A DNA stretch of 60,174 nt from Treponema sp. (GTDB lineage: Bacteria > Spirochaetota > Spirochaetia > Treponematales > Breznakiellaceae), in contig JAAYUZ010000099.1 in the NCBI GenBank assembly GCA_012517385.1, forward strand, positions 1-60,174, read 5' to 3'. The position numbers were made by a program, and so were the translations under genes. Below the pieces are notes generated by a model. It was not told where the DNA came from. It did no database searches and worked only from the letters and a program-made list of their open reading frames with translations. Each line of letters starts with the position of its first letter. Position 1 is the first letter of the stretch. Shown one piece after another: positions 44,110-53,247 of the stretch.

Positions 44110-44868
44110 ATGAGCAGAAGTAAAACCTATAGAGCACTGGTATTGCAGGTTCGGCAAAGCGGGGAACAGAATCGGGAAGCGGTATTTTTTACCCAGGAGG
44201 AAGGTATCATCCGGGCTACCCTCTTCGGGGGCCCAAAGAGTAAGCTCCGTTCCTATGTATCGTCCTTTCATCAGGGAACCCTCTGGGTTTACGAAGACCC
44301 GGTACGGAATTCAAAAAAAATCACCGATTTTGATGTCCAGTTCTGGAGGCCCGCCCTCCGGGAGTCCTATGCACGGCTTATGGCGGGTTCTACCCTGCTC
44401 GAAATCGTCCTTGCAAGCCAGGGTGGAGGCAGCTCATGGGAAGAAGCCTTCACACTGACAACTGAAACCATCGAGACCCTCAATACCATATCAGAACAGA
44501 GCATACCATCCCTGGTAACCTATTTTTTCTGGAACTGGCTTAAACAGCTCGGTCTGCTTCCTGAGCTTGACCAGTGCCAGCATTGTGCTTGCACAGTCCG
44601 ACCCGATGAAGTAGTATGGTACTCTTCCCTGAAACAACAGGCCCTCTGCTGGTCCTGCATTACCGGGGAAGAGCACACTCAGAAAGCGGGTCTTTTTCCG
44701 GTAAATGGGGGAGGACGGCGGTGGATACGGAGAATATTGGAGCTTCCCCCCAGCCAGATCGAGCGCTACCGGCTGGACGAGCCCAGCCTGATGCAGGTAC
44801 AGCAGCTCGGAACCGAACTGCTGCAGCATGCCCTGGGGGAGCCTATCCGGTACTGGGAAACCCTGTGA
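44110..44868 (+). CDS. recO: DNA repair protein RecO
   Basis: A 252-residue recombination mediator. YRALVLQVRQSGEQNREAVFFTQEEGIIRATLFGGPKSK is the OB-fold start of RecO. The zinc finger has paired Cys in CQHCAC and ALCWSC. With RecR and RecF it loads RecA onto SSB-coated single-stranded DNA. It lies 29 bases after argA, with only weak pairing to the ribosome (GAGCGG), and before the phosphorylase gene. recJ follows two genes on, so two members of the RecF pathway are clustered. Confidence 0.9.
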   Translation: MSRSKTYRALVLQVRQSGEQNREAVFFTQEEGIIRATLFGGPKSKLRSYVSSFHQGTLWVYEDPVRNSKKITDFDVQFWRPALRESYARLMAGSTLLEIVLASQGGGSSWEEAFTLTTETIETLNTISEQSIPSLVTYFFWNWLKQLGLLPELDQCQHCACTVRPDEVVWYSSLKQQALCWSCITGEEHTQKAGLFPVNGGGRRWIRRILELPPSQIERYRLDEPSLMQVQQLGTELLQHALGEPIRYWETL

Positions 44869-44893
44869 TCTATCAAAAGGAGAAGGAGAAACT

Positions 44894-46201
44894 ATGAGAG
44901 CAGTCGACATTATCATGAAAAAACGTTCCGGAAAGGAACTGAGCAGGGAAGAAATCGAATTCTTAATCGGCGGTTATGTGGCTGGCACTATTCCTGACTA
45001 CCAGGTATCTGCCTGGGCTATGGCCGTGTACTTTCAGGGGATGACCCCCGCTGAAACCGGAGTCCTCACCGAAGTGATGCTCAAGTCAGGGAAGGTAATC
45101 GACCTGTCCGGCATTGCGGGGCCCTTTATCGATAAGCACTCCACCGGCGGTGTGGGGGATAAAACCAGTTTAATCCTGGCCCCCCTCGTGGCCAGCCTGG
45201 GCATCAGGGACCCCATGATGTCCGGCCGAGCCCTGGGACACACCGGAGGCACCCTGGATAAGCTTGAGTCCATTCCCGGCTACCGCACAAATCTTACCGT
45301 AGAAGAATTCCGCTCCATTATAAGCAAAGATGGCTTTGCCATGACCGGTCAGACCAGGGAGATCGTGCCTGCGGACCGTCTCCTCTATGCCCTCCGGGAT
45401 GTGACGGCCACGGTAGAATCGATCCCCCTCATCACCGCCAGTATTCTTTCTAAAAAGGTCGCAGAAGGTGCTGAGGGTCTTGTGTTCGATGTAAAGTTTG
45501 GTTCCGGCGCCTTTATGAAGGACCCCGTGGACGGTGAAAAACTTGCCCGTTCCCTGGTAAACACCGGGGCTGCCATGGGTAAAAAGATCATCGCCCTCTT
45601 AACCGATATGAATGAACCCCTGGGAAACATGATGGGTAACTTCCTGGAAGTTGAGGAATCTTTAGATTGTCTAGAAGGCAAGGGACCGGCGGACCTGATG
45701 GAGGTTACCCTGGAATTGGCTGCCCGGATGGTAGTCCTGGGCGGCAAATCCAGAACCGCCGCAGAGGGCAGAAAGCTTTGCGAAGAAGCCCTTGCAGGCG
45801 GAAAACCCCGTCAGCTTTTCCTGGATAATGTCCGCAGTCAGGGCGGAAATCCGGACCAGCTTCTGGAACTGAGGGGCAAATACCGCTCCGAATTCTCCAT
45901 GGAAATCCGCGCCCCCCGTTCCGGGTTCATCAACCATATCGATGCCTTCCAGATTGGACTCGCCGGTGTGCACCTGGGGGTGGGCCGAAACAGAACCGAG
46001 GATGTGGTCAGCCCCACCGCGGGGATCCAATTCCACAAACGGTATGGAGATCCGGTTCAATCCGGTGATATAGTAATGACTGTCTGGGGCAAGTCGGCCC
46101 AGAGCCTTACGGACGCGAAACCCCTTATCGAAGGGGCCCTCCAGATTCAGGATACAAGGCCGGCCCCAAGAACACTGATACTTAAGGAAATTGCCTCTTA
46201 A
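44894..46201 (+). CDS. Pyrimidine-nucleoside / thymidine phosphorylase
   Basis: A 435-residue enzyme that splits thymidine or uridine with phosphate to base and ribose-1-phosphate. DKHSTGGVGDKTSLILAPL is the phosphate- and nucleoside-binding signature, SGRALGHTGGTLDKLESIPG and KFGSGAFMK further active-site blocks. The start at 44894 follows AAGGAGAAGGAG by five bases; an in-frame start at 44828 lies inside recO. It overlaps recJ by one base. Whether it is the thymidine-specific (DeoA) or general (Pdp) type cannot be told. Confidence 0.93.
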   Translation: MRAVDIIMKKRSGKELSREEIEFLIGGYVAGTIPDYQVSAWAMAVYFQGMTPAETGVLTEVMLKSGKVIDLSGIAGPFIDKHSTGGVGDKTSLILAPLVASLGIRDPMMSGRALGHTGGTLDKLESIPGYRTNLTVEEFRSIISKDGFAMTGQTREIVPADRLLYALRDVTATVESIPLITASILSKKVAEGAEGLVFDVKFGSGAFMKDPVDGEKLARSLVNTGAAMGKKIIALLTDMNEPLGNMMGNFLEVEESLDCLEGKGPADLMEVTLELAARMVVLGGKSRTAAEGRKLCEEALAGGKPRQLFLDNVRSQGGNPDQLLELRGKYRSEFSMEIRAPRSGFINHIDAFQIGLAGVHLGVGRNRTEDVVSPTAGIQFHKRYGDPVQSGDIVMTVWGKSAQSLTDAKPLIEGALQIQDTRPAPRTLILKEIAS

Positions 46202-48324
46202 TGAATTGGGAAAAGAAAGAAATCTCCGCAGAACTCGTAAAGGATCTTGCAAACCGTTATGGCTGTGATCTCCTTACCGCCTCTATTTTAGTCCGACGGG
46301 GCATCACCGCGGGAGAAGAAATACGATACTTCCTGGAATCGGATGTCCGGCACCTGAGAAACCCCTTTCTGCTGCCCGGCATGGAAGATGCGGTGGAACG
46401 GATTCTTGCTGCCAGGGATGAGGGGGAACGGGTTCTTGTATTCGGCGACCGGGATGTGGACGGCATTACAAGCACAACCCTTCTGGTCAGAAACCTGCGG
46501 AAGCTCGGCATCGATGTACGCTGGCAGGTTCCCCAGGGAGATGATGCCTATGGCCTCTCCCTGGAAGCGGTCGAACAGTTTGCCGCCGACTACGGGACCC
46601 TCATTATCACCGTGGACTGCGGCATCTCAAATATAGAGGAAATTGAGAAAGCCCGGTCCCTCGGCATCGACGTGATTGTGGTGGATCACCATAACCCCCA
46701 GGAAACCCTGCCTGAAGCCTATGTGATCATCAACCCAAAACTGAAGGATTCCCCCTACCCCTTCCGGGACCTCTGCGGCTGCGGGGTAACCTATAAACTG
46801 GTGTCGGCCCTCCGTTTTGCTCAGAAGAGCGAACTCTACGGCCAGAATATCTGCCTCCTCACCACCAGGCCGACAAACGAGGCCTTTGTGGTCGAAGCGG
46901 TCCAGCTTCGAAACCTGGTAGAGGTGGGCCGGCTTACGGAAACCATTATTCCCGGCATGGTGAACCTGGAACAGACCCGGCTCCTGCCGTTCCTGAAGGA
47001 CCAGCAGATTCTGACCTGGGATGGAGCCCAGCAGAAAAAGGCCTTTGCAAAAATGTTCGGCACCGGAGTCGAGGTGTATATGCTGGACGTTGCCCCGGAG
47101 ATCGGTAAGGTGCTGCCCGCCGTGGCCGGTAAGAGTCTCCTCCGTATAAAGGAATTATCCCGCATCGCTAAATACGCCGACAAGCCCGCCAGCGAACTTG
47201 ATGTATTTATCAATCTTTTTGTCTCCTTTGTGCAAAAACGGGAAGCCTGGTATGGCGAGGAAGACCAGGAGGATCTGCAGCTTGCGGCCCTGGGTACCAT
47301 TGCGGACCTCATGCCCCTCCGGGATGAAAACCGCATCATTGTCCGCTCGGGTCTTGCGGCCATGGAAACCAGGGCCCGGCCCGGTGTTTCGGACCTGCTG
47401 TTTAAACAGGGCCTGGCAGGCCGGCACCTGCGGGCGGTGGATCTGGCATGGCAGCTGTGCCCCGTGATCAATGCGGCGGGCCGGATGGGCAAACCAGACC
47501 GGGCGGTCCACCTCCTGCTGGAAGAGGAAAGCGCAAAGCGGGAAGCCCTGGTTAACGAAGTGCTCGAAATGAACGAGAGCCGGAAAAAGCTGGGAGCCGA
47601 TATCTGGAACATCGTGGAGCCCATGGCCCAGGCCAGCCTGGAAGCCTATTCAAACAAACTCGCCATTGCCTTTGGACCGGAAATTCACCGGGGAGTCACG
47701 GGCATCATGGCCAGCAAGATGGTGAACCGCTTTAAGGTGCCATCCCTTGTAGTGGCCTTTAACGGTGAACATACCGTCACGGGGTCCCTCCGCTCAAGCC
47801 GGGGCTACGACCTACGCTCCCTTTTAGAACAGTGCGCCGACCTCTTTCTGGATTGGGGCGGCCATGATTTTGCCGCGGGCTTCAGTATGCTGAAATCCAA
47901 CTGGGAGGCCTTTCTGGAGCGGCTGAAACTCGTGGCGGCCGCCATGGAACTGGCAGACTCGGAGGACGAAGAGCTCATCCAGATTGATGCCGAACTGCCC
48001 CTGAAATTCATGAATGCGGACCTGCTTAATATCGTTGACCTTTTTGAGCCCTACGGCGAAGAGAACGAGCCCCTCACCTTCCTGGTTAAAAACGTAAAAA
48101 TCATCGACATATCCCTAATGGGTAAAAACGAAGCTAAACATGTGAAACTGACCATAGACGCGGGAGCCTATAAATGGCCTGCGGTGTACTGGCAGGCGGC
48201 AGAGAAGGTTAAACGGGACTTTGACCTGAACGATACGGTAGATATGGTGTTCCGGGTAAACCGGAATTATTTTAATGGGAATGAGACACCACAGCTCATC
48301 ATTACGGACATTAAACGATCCTAA
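46201..48324 (+). CDS. recJ: Single-stranded-DNA exonuclease RecJ with an inserted domain
   Basis: A 707-residue protein, well above the usual 550-580. DHH motifs are intact: FGDRDVDGI (81-89), TVDCGIS (137-143), VVDHHNPQ (161-168), ALGTIADLMPL (363-373) and DHHA1 GGHDFAAGF (553-561), followed by the C-terminal OB-like part. The RecJ core makes 5'-3' single-strand cuts in recombination and mismatch repair. Residues ~212-350 are extra: LRNLVEVGRLTETIIPG, a stretch ending LDVAPEIGKVLPAVAGKSLLRI, and ELDVFINLFVSFVQKR look like a DnaQ-type exonuclease that has lost its acidic DEDD residues. It starts on the stop of the phosphorylase gene (TAATG). Confidence 0.92.
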   Translation: MNWEKKEISAELVKDLANRYGCDLLTASILVRRGITAGEEIRYFLESDVRHLRNPFLLPGMEDAVERILAARDEGERVLVFGDRDVDGITSTTLLVRNLRKLGIDVRWQVPQGDDAYGLSLEAVEQFAADYGTLIITVDCGISNIEEIEKARSLGIDVIVVDHHNPQETLPEAYVIINPKLKDSPYPFRDLCGCGVTYKLVSALRFAQKSELYGQNICLLTTRPTNEAFVVEAVQLRNLVEVGRLTETIIPGMVNLEQTRLLPFLKDQQILTWDGAQQKKAFAKMFGTGVEVYMLDVAPEIGKVLPAVAGKSLLRIKELSRIAKYADKPASELDVFINLFVSFVQKREAWYGEEDQEDLQLAALGTIADLMPLRDENRIIVRSGLAAMETRARPGVSDLLFKQGLAGRHLRAVDLAWQLCPVINAAGRMGKPDRAVHLLLEEESAKREALVNEVLEMNESRKKLGADIWNIVEPMAQASLEAYSNKLAIAFGPEIHRGVTGIMASKMVNRFKVPSLVVAFNGEHTVTGSLRSSRGYDLRSLLEQCADLFLDWGGHDFAAGFSMLKSNWEAFLERLKLVAAAMELADSEDEELIQIDAELPLKFMNADLLNIVDLFEPYGEENEPLTFLVKNVKIIDISLMGKNEAKHVKLTIDAGAYKWPAVYWQAAEKVKRDFDLNDTVDMVFRVNRNYFNGNETPQLIITDIKRS

Positions 48325-48326
48325 TC

Positions 48327-49415
48327 ATGGAAAAACGGGGGCACCACATTACGAGAAAAACCTTTCAGAGACTTCTTGTCGGTATAACAGCCCTTGCCTG
48401 CATGCTGCTGTTGCTCGGATCGGGTACATTCCAGAGCCGGGAAACCCATATACTGGTCTTGCAGGATGAACTCTCTCCTGGTTCGCCGATTTCGGTCATC
48501 CTTGTAATTCCAACCCCCCATCCACCACAGTATAAAGCCGGGGATATGCTTCCCTTGCAGGGGCTGCTCAGCTCCAGCGAAAAAAGACCGATACAAAAAG
48601 CACCCTTCTTTTATACTGATCAGATCCAGCTTGCGGGCCAGGACTATATCCTTGCCATGGCCATACTTGTGGTACCGAATACCTACGAAGAAAAGACTGT
48701 ACATCTTGATGTACAGTTCGAGAAAACCGCCAGCATCGCATCCTCTTTCTTTGCCGGCCTAAACCTGCCCCAGACACACAATTTCCCGGTAAGCCCAAGG
48801 AGCTTTAACTCCGAAACCATAGCCCTGGGACCGGAAAATACGGACATTAAAACCAAGCCGGACCCGCAAAAAAACAAAGAGGCGGCGGAGCTCTGGAAAC
48901 TCCTCACCAGCACCGATGCTGGTCTATTCAATACAGCGGGTTTTACTGCCCCGGTAGATTCTCCCCGGCGGACCAGCTATTTTGGAGACCGGAGGGTCTA
49001 TCAGTATACCGACGGAAGTTCCGAAAGAAGTATCCATGGGGGTATCGATTTTGGTGTACCCCGGGGTACACCGGTCCGCGCTTCCGCCCCAGGTCTGGTG
49101 CGGATGGCCCGTTTCCGGATCGTGACGGGCAATACGGTGATCATTCAGCATGCGCCGGGACTCTATTCCCTCTACTATCACATGGATTCCCTTTCGGTGA
49201 AGGAGGGCGATCTGGTTCAGACCGGGACCGAACTGGGCAAGTCCGGCTCCACGGGCCTCTCTACAGGCCCCCACCTGCACTGGGAATTCCGCATTCAGGG
49301 GGAATTTGCCGACCCGGACCTGATGATACAGGCCGCACCCCTTGACAAGGAGCGCATTATAAGTAAAATCACAGAAAAATTAGGAAAAACTGACCGGTCG
49401 ACGGAAGGGAGGTGA
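48327..49415 (+). CDS. M23 metallopeptidase, membrane-anchored
   Basis: A 362-residue exported protein. RLLVGITALACMLLLLGSG is an uncleaved anchor or signal. A ~200-residue beta-rich region (VILVIPTPHPPQYKAGDMLPLQG onward) resembles the N-terminal domain of other spirochaete M23 proteins. The M23 domain closes the protein, with zinc ligands in IHGGIDFGVP and GPHLHWEFR intact. It should cut peptidoglycan cross-links. It starts two bases after the recJ stop and is the last gene before rpsU. Confidence 0.9.
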   Translation: MEKRGHHITRKTFQRLLVGITALACMLLLLGSGTFQSRETHILVLQDELSPGSPISVILVIPTPHPPQYKAGDMLPLQGLLSSSEKRPIQKAPFFYTDQIQLAGQDYILAMAILVVPNTYEEKTVHLDVQFEKTASIASSFFAGLNLPQTHNFPVSPRSFNSETIALGPENTDIKTKPDPQKNKEAAELWKLLTSTDAGLFNTAGFTAPVDSPRRTSYFGDRRVYQYTDGSSERSIHGGIDFGVPRGTPVRASAPGLVRMARFRIVTGNTVIIQHAPGLYSLYYHMDSLSVKEGDLVQTGTELGKSGSTGLSTGPHLHWEFRIQGEFADPDLMIQAAPLDKERIISKITEKLGKTDRSTEGR

Positions 49416-49421
49416 ATTACA

Positions 49422-49625
49422 GTGGCCCATATTGTCGTGGATGACAACGAGATGCTGGAAAAGGCAATCAAGCGGTTTAAACGTATGGTTGAAAAGGAAG
49501 GCATCATTCGGGAATATAAAAAGCGGGAATATTATGAAAAACCTTCCACCATCCTGAACCGGAAAAAGAAGGCTATCCAGCGCAAGCTGATGAAAAAAAA
49601 CCGCAAGGGTAAATCCGAATACTAA
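49422..49625 (+). CDS. rpsU: Small ribosomal subunit protein bS21
   Basis: A 67-residue basic protein: [26 protein letters not shown] is the S21 signature and the tail [19 protein letters not shown] is typically lysine-rich. It binds the 30S platform beside the anti-Shine-Dalgarno region. The start is GTG with a very strong GGGAGGTGA seven bases before. It ends in its own terminator. S21 is involved in Shine-Dalgarno selection, which may matter given how many genes in this window lack one. Confidence 0.95.
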   Translation: MAHIVVDDNEMLEKAIKRFKRMVEKEGIIREYKKREYYEKPSTILNRKKKAIQRKLMKKNRKGKSEY

Positions 49626-49632
49626 GATATAA

Positions 49633-49657
49633 GCCGCCACAAGGGCGGCTTTTTTTT
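49633..49657 (+). terminator. Terminator of rpsU
   Basis: GCCGCC (49633-49638), loop ACAAG, GGCGGC (49644-49649) and eight T residues. Confidence 0.93.
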
Positions 49658-49679
49658 CGATACGGGGCCATGTTTCACC

Positions 49680-50747
49680 CTAGCGCATGGACCGCAGGAA
49701 CTCCCCGTAGGCCCGGTACACAGCTCCGTTCATCAATATGGTACTGTGACTTTCTTTAAAATACCAAACCACCGGCTTCAGCCCATCAGGCTTCGCAAAA
49801 CCTTGCATATACCCGTTGGTGATATCCAAAGGGGTAAGCTGGTCATAATCGGCGACGAGAAAGGCAATACGCTCCGGGGGTATATTAGGCCTCCTGGCAT
49901 AGCGGGGGCTGATAGAAGCCAGCATCGATTCTACTTGCGCGGACCCAATGCCCGCCGCCTGGAACTCCCTTCGGATCTCCGTAAAGGGACGAGAAGCCCA
50001 TATCGTGTTCCAATCCAGGAGAGGGATCATGACCGCCAGATGATCCAGATCCACATCCTGGGCGAGCCTGAGCAGATTTGCAGCGCCGAAACTGCCGCCC
50101 CAGGCTCCGATACGTACGTATCCCTGGGATTTAAGCCACCCATATCCCCGGCGCAGTTCCTCTAGCGCAGCGTTCATGTTCGCCACAAGGATATTCAGGT
50201 CCGGTGAAATAAGACCCGCTCCGGGGGCCTTACCTGGGATCTGACGCTCCAGATGAAAGGGAGGCACCCAGACCAGGACCGCCCAGCCAGATTCAAGCTC
50301 GGTCCGGAAGAATCGTTTAATAAATAAAAAAGCCAGGTCCGAAACACCGAAACCGGGAGCCCAGAGAATGGCCTTTGTAAAGGGTTTTCCCTCTGGATGA
50401 AAATAATAAAAATAGCTTGGTCCCAGGCTTGCTCCTCCCACGGGGGGAAAGCTGAGCAGTTCCCCCACAACGTTCATGTGGGGGACCGAAAGTTTCCACC
50501 GTTGTAGGGGCCGCCGCTCAAGCGGAAGATCCAGGTGAAGCTCAGCAGGAACAGGGCTATGTAGCCCCCTCGATCCCACATCTGGTAGAGGCTGGTCTGA
50601 AACCTTCGGGGGATTCACCGCTAATTCGGTTTCGAGGGATCGGGCATAATCACCAAGCCCATTAAGATCCATATTGGCTTTAAAACTTTGGCAGGACCAT
50701 AGACCCATAAGGCTCACCCCACATATAAGGATTTTCATATACTTCAT
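49680..50747 (-). CDS. Alpha/beta hydrolase lipoprotein
   Basis: A 355-residue exported protein. ILICGVSLMGLWSCQSF is a lipoprotein signal with Cys about 19. The hydrolase has the nucleophile elbow GAWGGSFGAANLL, the acid in FLVADYDQLTP and the His in KESHSTILM, so the triad looks complete. AILWAPGFGVSDL gives the oxyanion strand. Its substrate is unknown. It is convergent with rpsU and divergent from the phosphodiester glycosidase gene, also a lipoprotein. No Shine-Dalgarno sequence is seen; TATATT ends six bases before the ATG. Confidence 0.8.
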   Translation of the reverse strand: MKYMKILICGVSLMGLWSCQSFKANMDLNGLGDYARSLETELAVNPPKVSDQPLPDVGSRGLHSPVPAELHLDLPLERRPLQRWKLSVPHMNVVGELLSFPPVGGASLGPSYFYYFHPEGKPFTKAILWAPGFGVSDLAFLFIKRFFRTELESGWAVLVWVPPFHLERQIPGKAPGAGLISPDLNILVANMNAALEELRRGYGWLKSQGYVRIGAWGGSFGAANLLRLAQDVDLDHLAVMIPLLDWNTIWASRPFTEIRREFQAAGIGSAQVESMLASISPRYARRPNIPPERIAFLVADYDQLTPLDITNGYMQGFAKPDGLKPVVWYFKESHSTILMNGAVYRAYGEFLRSMR

Positions 50748-50804
50748 TATTATAATATACTACTCTTTCTTGTGCTCCCGGCGGCTTTTTGCTAAATTTA
50801 CACC
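50748..50804. promoter_or_regulatory. Divergent promoter region of two lipoprotein genes
   Basis: A 57-bp spacer. Rightward TTGTGC (50770-50775), 17 bases, TAAATT (50793-50798), six bases, ATG. Leftward TATATT lies six bases before the ATG at 50747. Neither gene has a Shine-Dalgarno sequence. Confidence 0.45.
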
Positions 50805-51719
50805 ATGTATCGATCCTTCAGGTTGATGCACACCTGCTTTCTCTGGGGCCTGTGTCTCCTCTCCTTCTCCTCCTGTACGACGGTGCGCATTGGTACAGAA
50901 ATCCTCTCTGGCCGCGACCGGGACCGGCAAATCACCCTGCCGCCCCTCAGTTGGCAGGACCTGGGACCCATCCGCTATGCTTCGGGCCGTATTAGCAACC
51001 CTCCCCTTCTTTTCTGGGCAGCGGCGGTGAATCTGGAGGACCCAGCCATACAGGTGCTGGTTGTCCCTGAACCTGTCGAATACGGTGTCGTACCTTCCAT
51101 AAAAGTTTCGACCTTCGCGGAATCCTATAACTGCATCATAGCAATCAATGCTAATCCCTTTGACCGGGTATCAGACCAGGAAGGGGAAGCCCGGCAGCTT
51201 GTCGGCATCGCCATGGCGGAGGGTCGGCTCATGGCGGACCCGGCTCCCCGATACGGGGCCCTGCTCATCGACAGTGATCGGAGGGCCCGTATAGTTTCCC
51301 AAAAAGACCTGTTGTTACACGATGGGGCCATAGACTGGAGAGCATTAGAAAAAGTCCGATTTGCCGTGGGAGGTTTTTTTCCGGTGTTGCACGAAGGACT
51401 TGCCCAGGGAGAACGGAAGATACGCTATCCCCGCAGTGCGGTCGGTGTGAGCCGTGATGGGAAAACCCTCTATCTTCTCGCGGTGGACGGCAGGCTCCTC
51501 GATAGTATTGGCACCACCGAAATGGAGACGGGCCAGATTCTGGCAGACCTCGGTGCCTGGGATGGGCTCCTCCTGGACGGCGGCGGCTCCACAAGTCTTG
51601 TAATCCAGGAGAAGGATGGAATCAGGAGGGTTCTGAACCACCCGATCCATGAAGGAACGCTGAACCGGGAACGGGCCGTGGCAACCTGCCTGGGCTTTTC
51701 TATTTCAGGCTCCTGGTAA
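50805..51719 (+). CDS. Phosphodiester glycosidase family lipoprotein
   Basis: A 304-residue exported protein of the NAGPA/phosphodiester glycosidase fold. The signal CLLSFSSCTT has a lipobox (Cys about 25). IIAINANPFD, AVGGFFPVL, PRSAVGVSRDGKTLYLLAVDGR and LLLDGGGSTSLV are family blocks, the last holding the catalytic Asp-Gly-Gly loop. It likely removes sugar phosphodiesters from a surface polymer. No operon partner; it is convergent with the aminotransferase, 13 bases away. A weak T-tailed hairpin (AGGCT at 51707-51711 with AGCCT at 51725-51729) may end it. Confidence 0.82.
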   Translation: MYRSFRLMHTCFLWGLCLLSFSSCTTVRIGTEILSGRDRDRQITLPPLSWQDLGPIRYASGRISNPPLLFWAAAVNLEDPAIQVLVVPEPVEYGVVPSIKVSTFAESYNCIIAINANPFDRVSDQEGEARQLVGIAMAEGRLMADPAPRYGALLIDSDRRARIVSQKDLLLHDGAIDWRALEKVRFAVGGFFPVLHEGLAQGERKIRYPRSAVGVSRDGKTLYLLAVDGRLLDSIGTTEMETGQILADLGAWDGLLLDGGGSTSLVIQEKDGIRRVLNHPIHEGTLNRERAVATCLGFSISGSW

Positions 51720-51732
51720 GGTAAAGCCTTTT

Positions 51733-53076
51733 TCAGGATTCCAGGTAGGCCTCCGCCGCCTCTGCCAGGGTCCTATAGATCCAGCGCCGTTTTTCATCAT
51801 CCTGCTCAAGCAGGGTAAAACGGAAACCGGGGAGCTCGCTGACAAAGCCCGAAAGGGGAACCACACAGATACCGGTAGCGGCGAGGAGCCAATAGACAAA
51901 GCGTTTATCCGGTGCGAGGCCTTCGGTCCGCCGGGTGATAAAGTCCGCAAGGCTCCTATCCTTTACGGGCAGGGTTCGGCTCTGTTCCCGGCCATCAAAA
52001 AACCGTTCCGGATCAAACAAGGCAGTAGCATACAGGGCACCCCGGGGCGGAATGAGCTTGAGGCCTCCTCTGCCGGCAAAGGCATCCGCTGCTTCCTGGG
52101 CCCGACCTTCAAACATACGGGCCCGCCGTTCCAGGTGGTCCGGATACCGGCTATCCGACATAATTTCGGGGATACAGAGCTGGGGTAAGGTGGTGGCGCA
52201 GACCTCAAGCCGCTTTGCATCCACAAGGCTCTGCACATACCTTTCAAACTGGGGGTCCGAATGCCGGTTGTACACTTCTATCCAGCCGGAACGGGCTCCC
52301 GGCCAGGGGACTTCTTTAGAGATGGACCTGAGAGCCAGGGCAGGCACATCCCCAACCACCTGGGAAAGGGCCGCAGTTTTTGTTCCCGGAAACACAATGT
52401 TGGCATAGGTTTCATCGGCAATGATAAAGAGCCCGTAGGTTTTTGCAATCCGGACAAATTCCTTTAAAATTTCCACGGGGTAGACCGCTCCGGTCGGATT
52501 ATCAGGGTTGATGAATAGAAGCCCCGCGATGGCATCGTTGTATTTTACCTTGTACTCCACGTCCTCCAGGTCGGGCATCCAGTCGCGCTCCGGATCGAGC
52601 CGGTAGGTCAGGTGCTTATAGCCTGAATGGGCAGCCTCCGCAGAAGAAAGGGTAGAATAGGCCGGCGAGGGCCCCAGAACCCGGGCTTCCCGTTTTAGGA
52701 AACCAAAGACCTTGGCTACCGCATCTCCCAGGCCGTTAAAAAAGATGATATCATCGGCGCCCAGGGGCTCACAGGGATTTGCCATTGCCCCGATAGGGTT
52801 CGAAATTGAACGTTGATTTGCCAGTCCCGCTAAAAAGGCTCTGGTTTCCCTGACACCCTCCGTATCGGAATAGGCGTAGGATAGGTCATCCATGACCCGA
52901 TTCCGTACTATATCCTTAATCCAGCCCTCTATGGCTTCGCCTTTTTTTACCGGGTCCCCGATGTTCTCCCACACAATGGGAATATTCCACCGGCTTAATT
53001 CTCTGGCAAAGGAAACAATCTCCCGGATCTCATACCGCAGTTCTCCCGCCCCTGGATGTACCATATCCCTTCTCAT
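51733..53076 (-). CDS. Class I/II PLP-dependent aminotransferase
   Basis: A 447-residue fold-type I aminotransferase. LFINPDNPTGAVYPVEIL binds the cofactor ring, LRSISKEVPWPGARSGWIEVY holds the Schiff-base lysine and the phosphate-binding Arg, and IIADETYANIVF the Asp-x-x-Tyr pair. It has a long C-terminal part (RTLPVKDRSLADFITRR) seen in the group with unusual substrates. The ATG at 53076 follows GGGGAG; the open frame extending to 53280 covers a structured leader and is rejected. A rod-shaped hairpin lies 90-170 bases upstream and may control its transcription. The amino-acid substrate is unknown. Confidence 0.85.
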   Translation of the reverse strand: MRRDMVHPGAGELRYEIREIVSFARELSRWNIPIVWENIGDPVKKGEAIEGWIKDIVRNRVMDDLSYAYSDTEGVRETRAFLAGLANQRSISNPIGAMANPCEPLGADDIIFFNGLGDAVAKVFGFLKREARVLGPSPAYSTLSSAEAAHSGYKHLTYRLDPERDWMPDLEDVEYKVKYNDAIAGLLFINPDNPTGAVYPVEILKEFVRIAKTYGLFIIADETYANIVFPGTKTAALSQVVGDVPALALRSISKEVPWPGARSGWIEVYNRHSDPQFERYVQSLVDAKRLEVCATTLPQLCIPEIMSDSRYPDHLERRARMFEGRAQEAADAFAGRGGLKLIPPRGALYATALFDPERFFDGREQSRTLPVKDRSLADFITRRTEGLAPDKRFVYWLLAATGICVVPLSGFVSELPGFRFTLLEQDDEKRRWIYRTLAEAAEAYLES

Positions 53077-53167
53077 ATAAAACTCCCCTGGGCTGTCGCC
53101 CTGGGCCGTTCCTTTCTGTATGTCAGGGATTGTACTTTTGCATGTCCAGCCATCGGGACATAAAAAA

Positions 53168-53247
53168 AGCCGCAATCCCCGCTCAGGAGGATCACGGCCC
53201 TGATATGCTTTTGTATCAGCTAACCGCGATCCTCCGGGATAGCGGCT
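53168..53247 (-). terminator. Rod-like hairpin with T tract upstream of the aminotransferase
   Basis: Paired segments in + coordinates: AGCCGC 53168-53173 with GCGGCT 53242-53247, ATCCC 53175-53179 with GGGAT 53236-53240, GGAGGATC 53186-53193 with GATCCTCC 53228-53235, and CTGATA 53200-53205 with TATCAG 53214-53219. The minus strand then has seven T residues. It lies after lacI (54.3 kb) and before the aminotransferase, so it may be the regulator's terminator or an attenuator in the aminotransferase leader. It does not fit a known riboswitch I can recall. Confidence 0.75.

Noticed and set aside
51713-51733. Strong terminator between glycosidase and aminotransferase
   Set aside because: Only a 5-bp stem with five T residues is seen; too weak to list as a separate feature.
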